Shown here in pieces: positions 61,492 to 64,000 of a DNA stretch of 64,000 nucleotides (within the stretch, counting starts at the first letter, position 1; each line of letters opens with the position of its first letter). The stretch comes from Vulcanisaeta sp. JCM 16161 (lineage in GTDB: Archaea; Thermoproteota; Thermoprotei; Thermoproteales; Thermocladiaceae), in the NCBI RefSeq assembly GCF_001316285.1, contig NZ_BBDO01000010.1, forward strand, positions 36,585-100,584. The letters are read 5' to 3'. The notes below the pieces were generated by a model. The model did no database searches, was not told the origin of the DNA, and worked only from the letters and a program-made list of their open reading frames with translations. A program made the translations under genes and the position numbers.

Positions 61492-63255
61492 CTAGCTCGG
61501 TGCACTCAACGTTATCATGTTGGGGCAGTTATAATATGGCGAGTAGTTGTAAGATACTCCATTGACCCACGACCCACTTGGCGCGTTTGTCTGCGGTGTC
61601 GAGAACCAAAAGCCCACATTACTTGGGCTGACAATCACACTTGATGATGCCGGTATGACGCCTATTTCCCAGCCCATGTTAGCCCATGCGTCCCAGCATG
61701 TTGTCTCAACCTCGGCGTTAAATGGTGCGTAGACCCAATACGTATTACCGAGCGAGAAATTAGGCATTGCCAACTCACCAACCATTCCAGGGCCACCGAC
61801 GATTAAACCATTAATGAAGTCGGCATCACTTGACAGGTCAAGAGGACCGAAGCTATAGTAAAAGTTCCATGTGTAGTTGTTTGCGTCAAGCCCATAGGCC
61901 GAGGCCGACGGGTAAGTACTTACGCTAATACCCTCGGATGCCCCACCTATTGATGGTAATGTATACTCAACAAAGATGCTAGCGGATTCATAACCTATAC
62001 TAAACCCAAAGAATAGTGAACCAGATGACGACTGTGGTGTTGGTGAGTACCCACTGCTCGTGGTTATTATAAACGAGTTAGTTAAGCCGTTTACGTAATC
62101 CTCATAACTGGCATATAGGTCAAAGCCACCAATTAAGTTACTCAGTAGCCCAGGCCCTAGTACGACGATTCTATTAGCAATCCAGGAGTTACCACCGGAT
62201 GGTGTCATCACGTAGGCAACATCGCCTATTAACTCAATGGGTATGTTCGGTGGCGTATCCGTGTAGAACTGCGTGGTGTTAAGGATCAAAATGCAGGAGT
62301 CATAGTAAAAGGTGTCACCGTAATTGTCCTTCACCGCGGCGATACCGAGGTTATGATTTATAATAACGGTCTGCGTAGCCTCACTGGCCAATGCCTGGGC
62401 ACCCCATATGAATATGTACTCATCATTCTCGTATACGCCCTCCGAACCACTTGGTGCATTTAATAGGCTTAGCCAAGTCGCATAGCAGGGGTCTGTATTC
62501 TCGTAACCTGGGTCCAAAGTGCTTAATGGAGTTGTGGCTATGCCGTATCTGCCGGTGACCATTAACCATGTAATCACCAAGCCAGGCATGTCATGCATAT
62601 TCAATGGACCCACTATCAGTGCCGTCACTCCATCACGCCTATAAACGAAGCCTGCAATTAACGTGTAGTTTGTCGTTATGGGCATTACTGGGTATGCAAT
62701 TAAATACTGACTAATTGGGTATGGAAATGAACCAACGCTTGTGAATCCACTAACCTCGACACCGTCGGCCCTGGCAAGAGAATAAGCTAAGACCAACTCA
62801 GCAATGGATAAAGAACTCTTATTGACGCTTATCAAGACCAAATCACCACGCTTAAGTAGGTTCACTAAGGTATTAATGGCAGGACTAGCGGCATTAACCC
62901 CAGTTCTGTTAATCAAGTAAAGCAGCGGCCTTATCGCTGACCAGTCAATAACCATAATGCTATTGTTTGGTAGGTTTGGTAGTTGGTTAATGGTTGTTGG
63001 TTTAATCAATGATTCATTAACGCCAACATTAATGAGACTCTGGATAAGCGTTTGAGGACCAATAACGTAGATTGGCACGTTAATGCTGACTGGAACTACC
63101 CCATTGACGGCGTTAAGGCTCACCTTACCAACCTGGTTCACGGACTTAATCATGGACTCACCAACAAAATGCATGGTCAGTGCAAACACAAAAACCACGA
63201 CAATCGCGAGCACAGCCACGACAAACCACTTCATTTTCAAACCCACAACCATCAA
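61492..63255 (-). CDS. Large exported surface protein
   Basis: 587 residues, intact. MKWFVVAVLAIVVVFVFALT is the signal anchor. The first 260 residues include PIYVIGPQTLIQSLINVGVN and NNSIMVIDWSAIRPLLYLI, of an alpha/beta type; a beta-rich second half follows (Tyr, Ser, Pro, Trp-rich, with Asn glycosylation sites). Its 5' region resembles that of gene C over about 80 bases, including KWF and KWL starts. The partner gene continues upstream at 63475. Confidence 0.6.
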   Translation of the reverse strand: MMVVGLKMKWFVVAVLAIVVVFVFALTMHFVGESMIKSVNQVGKVSLNAVNGVVPVSINVPIYVIGPQTLIQSLINVGVNESLIKPTTINQLPNLPNNSIMVIDWSAIRPLLYLINRTGVNAASPAINTLVNLLKRGDLVLISVNKSSLSIAELVLAYSLARADGVEVSGFTSVGSFPYPISQYLIAYPVMPITTNYTLIAGFVYRRDGVTALIVGPLNMHDMPGLVITWLMVTGRYGIATTPLSTLDPGYENTDPCYATWLSLLNAPSGSEGVYENDEYIFIWGAQALASEATQTVIINHNLGIAAVKDNYGDTFYYDSCILILNTTQFYTDTPPNIPIELIGDVAYVMTPSGGNSWIANRIVVLGPGLLSNLIGGFDLYASYEDYVNGLTNSFIITTSSGYSPTPQSSSGSLFFGFSIGYESASIFVEYTLPSIGGASEGISVSTYPSASAYGLDANNYTWNFYYSFGPLDLSSDADFINGLIVGGPGMVGELAMPNFSLGNTYWVYAPFNAEVETTCWDAWANMGWEIGVIPASSSVIVSPSNVGFWFSTPQTNAPSGSWVNGVSYNYSPYYNCPNMITLSAPS

Positions 63256-63261
63256 TTCTAC

Positions 63262-63315
63262 CTAATCAACCAGACCTTTTTAACTCCACCCAATCATAAA
63301 AGGTGAGCCGAGCGG
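63262..63315 (-). promoter_or_regulatory. Diverged surface-regulon promoter with the 19-base block
   Basis: 63297-63315 on the minus strand is CCGCTCGGCTCACCTTTTA, identical to the block at 41951-41969. TTTTATGA is the TATA box, then a diverged GATTGGGTGGAGTTAAAAAG and GTCTGG in place of GAACACCCGAAGT, A-run, GTCCGG of copy C. The gene start follows 15-20 bases later. Confidence 0.5.
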
Positions 63316-63474
63316 GGTTGAGTTACGCCTATTCAAGTGATTCACTGCTAAAACGCGGTAAAGGAACAAGCCAAGAGGGTAAAACCAATGCGTAAATGGC
63401 AGGAGGGGTGAGAACAAGAAAGGGAAAAGAAGGGGTGATTTTAAAAGTCCTCAACGGGCTGGCCGCTTTTAGGG

Positions 63475-63999
63475 TTATGAGCATGGTCCGGCGTTGAAGT
63501 CTACGTAGGCCGTAGGTGCTGGGTAGTAACTGCTCAGGTTACTTACGTAGACTTGGTAATTAAATTCATAGGCAATGGGGCTTGTGCATACGTTGATACC
63601 AGATGGATAACTCATTTGTATAAATATTGTATTTTGAATATTGCTAATGGTCTGCGTACTAAAGGATATGCCCACTATTAGGTAGTTTAGGAATTGCTGT
63701 AGCTCAGGAGGTAGTGACACTCCCATGGCCTCGAGTATTGAGCCCATATCGCCTGCGAGGGCAAATAACGGCGTCGCGCTCACCTGGGTATCAATATCGC
63801 CAACATAAATTAATGTTGTGCCGCTTGGGAATGTTACCGTATTAAACGCCTCATTATTGAGTAGTGTCTGTATGTAATTCATCATTACCGTTGGGTTCAG
63901 CGGTTCCGCCTCGAACTCATTGACGCTGGTGTTATTGTAGGCCGCGAACCAGGTCATCACGGCCCACTGCACGGCCTCAACCGTGCCAATGCAGGGATC
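63475..63999 (-). CDS. Exported surface protein, C-terminal part (runs off the window)
   Basis: About 175 residues visible, in frame to the edge: DPCIGTVEAVQWAVMTWFAA, then TSVNEFEAEPLNPTVMMNY, a hydrophobic core (GSILEAMGVSLPPELQQFL) and an end with IVGISFSTQTISNIQNTI and FNAGPCS at 63475. The DPCIGT start resembles DPCYATW in the 61492-63255 protein, so they may share a domain. N terminus not in the window. Confidence 0.5.
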   Translation of the reverse strand, partial: DPCIGTVEAVQWAVMTWFAAYNNTSVNEFEAEPLNPTVMMNYIQTLLNNEAFNTVTFPSGTTLIYVGDIDTQVSATPLFALAGDMGSILEAMGVSLPPELQQFLNYLIVGISFSTQTISNIQNTIFIQMSYPSGINVCTSPIAYEFNYQVYVSNLSSYYPAPTAYVDFNAGPCS

Positions 64000-64000
64000 A

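Overview
The window comes from a thermophilic crenarchaeon of the Thermoproteales, most likely Vulcanisaeta or Caldivirga. The base composition is moderate. Many genes have a TATA box about 26 bases before the start codon (leaderless transcripts). There is a PaREP2-type gene, a TadA/TadC-type pilus cluster, many VapBC and HEPN/MNT modules, and an archaeal zinc-ribbon S14. There is no rRNA, tRNA or CRISPR array that I can recognise.

A general caution applies throughout. About half of the genes, including clear housekeeping genes (ahcY, pyrI, pyrE, nuoI), are broken by single-base frameshifts, often in short homopolymers. This pattern suggests an indel-prone assembly rather than decay, so I give the span of the whole gene and note where the frame changes.

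Layout. 1-3.7 kb: an ATPase_2-type protein, a retropepsin-like protein and toxin-antitoxin genes (VapBC, HEPN/MNT). 3.8-9.5 kb: a type IV pilus cluster (secretion ATPase, two TadC-like membrane proteins, three pilin-like proteins). 10.8-14.4 kb: a minus-strand operon of exported proteins that may build a surface filament. 14.5-35.2 kb: mostly core metabolism, namely a NuoI-like ferredoxin subunit, sucCD, ahcY, a sugar-type ABC ATPase, a six-hairpin glycosidase, pyrB-pyrI-pyrE-pyrD, a site-2 protease, a thymidylate-synthase-like protein, a hydroxyacid dehydrogenase, S14, an EndoIII-like iron-sulfur protein, a DUF711-type protein and a nucleoside phosphorylase. 35.2-56.6 kb: surface-protein genes and cognate membrane proteins, interspersed with HEPN/MNT and VapBC modules, Thg1, TenA, a metallo-beta-lactamase hydrolase, a creatininase fragment and a PaREP2 gene. 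56.7-58.3 kb: a TnpB-type element carrying a small AbrB-like gene and a GC-rich segment; it seems to have split an exported-protein gene. 59-61.4 kb: YbjQ, then a TOPRIM-like/AAA ATPase pair resembling OLD or PARIS-like defence. 61.5-64 kb: two more large exported proteins, the last cut by the window edge.

The main unifying observation is that at least four surface-protein genes, spread over 11 kb and on both strands, share an extended promoter sequence between the TATA box and the start (GAAC, CCC-like block, AGT, A-run). A fifth gene near 63.3 kb has a diverged copy plus 19 identical bases upstream. This looks like a co-regulated surface-protein regulon.
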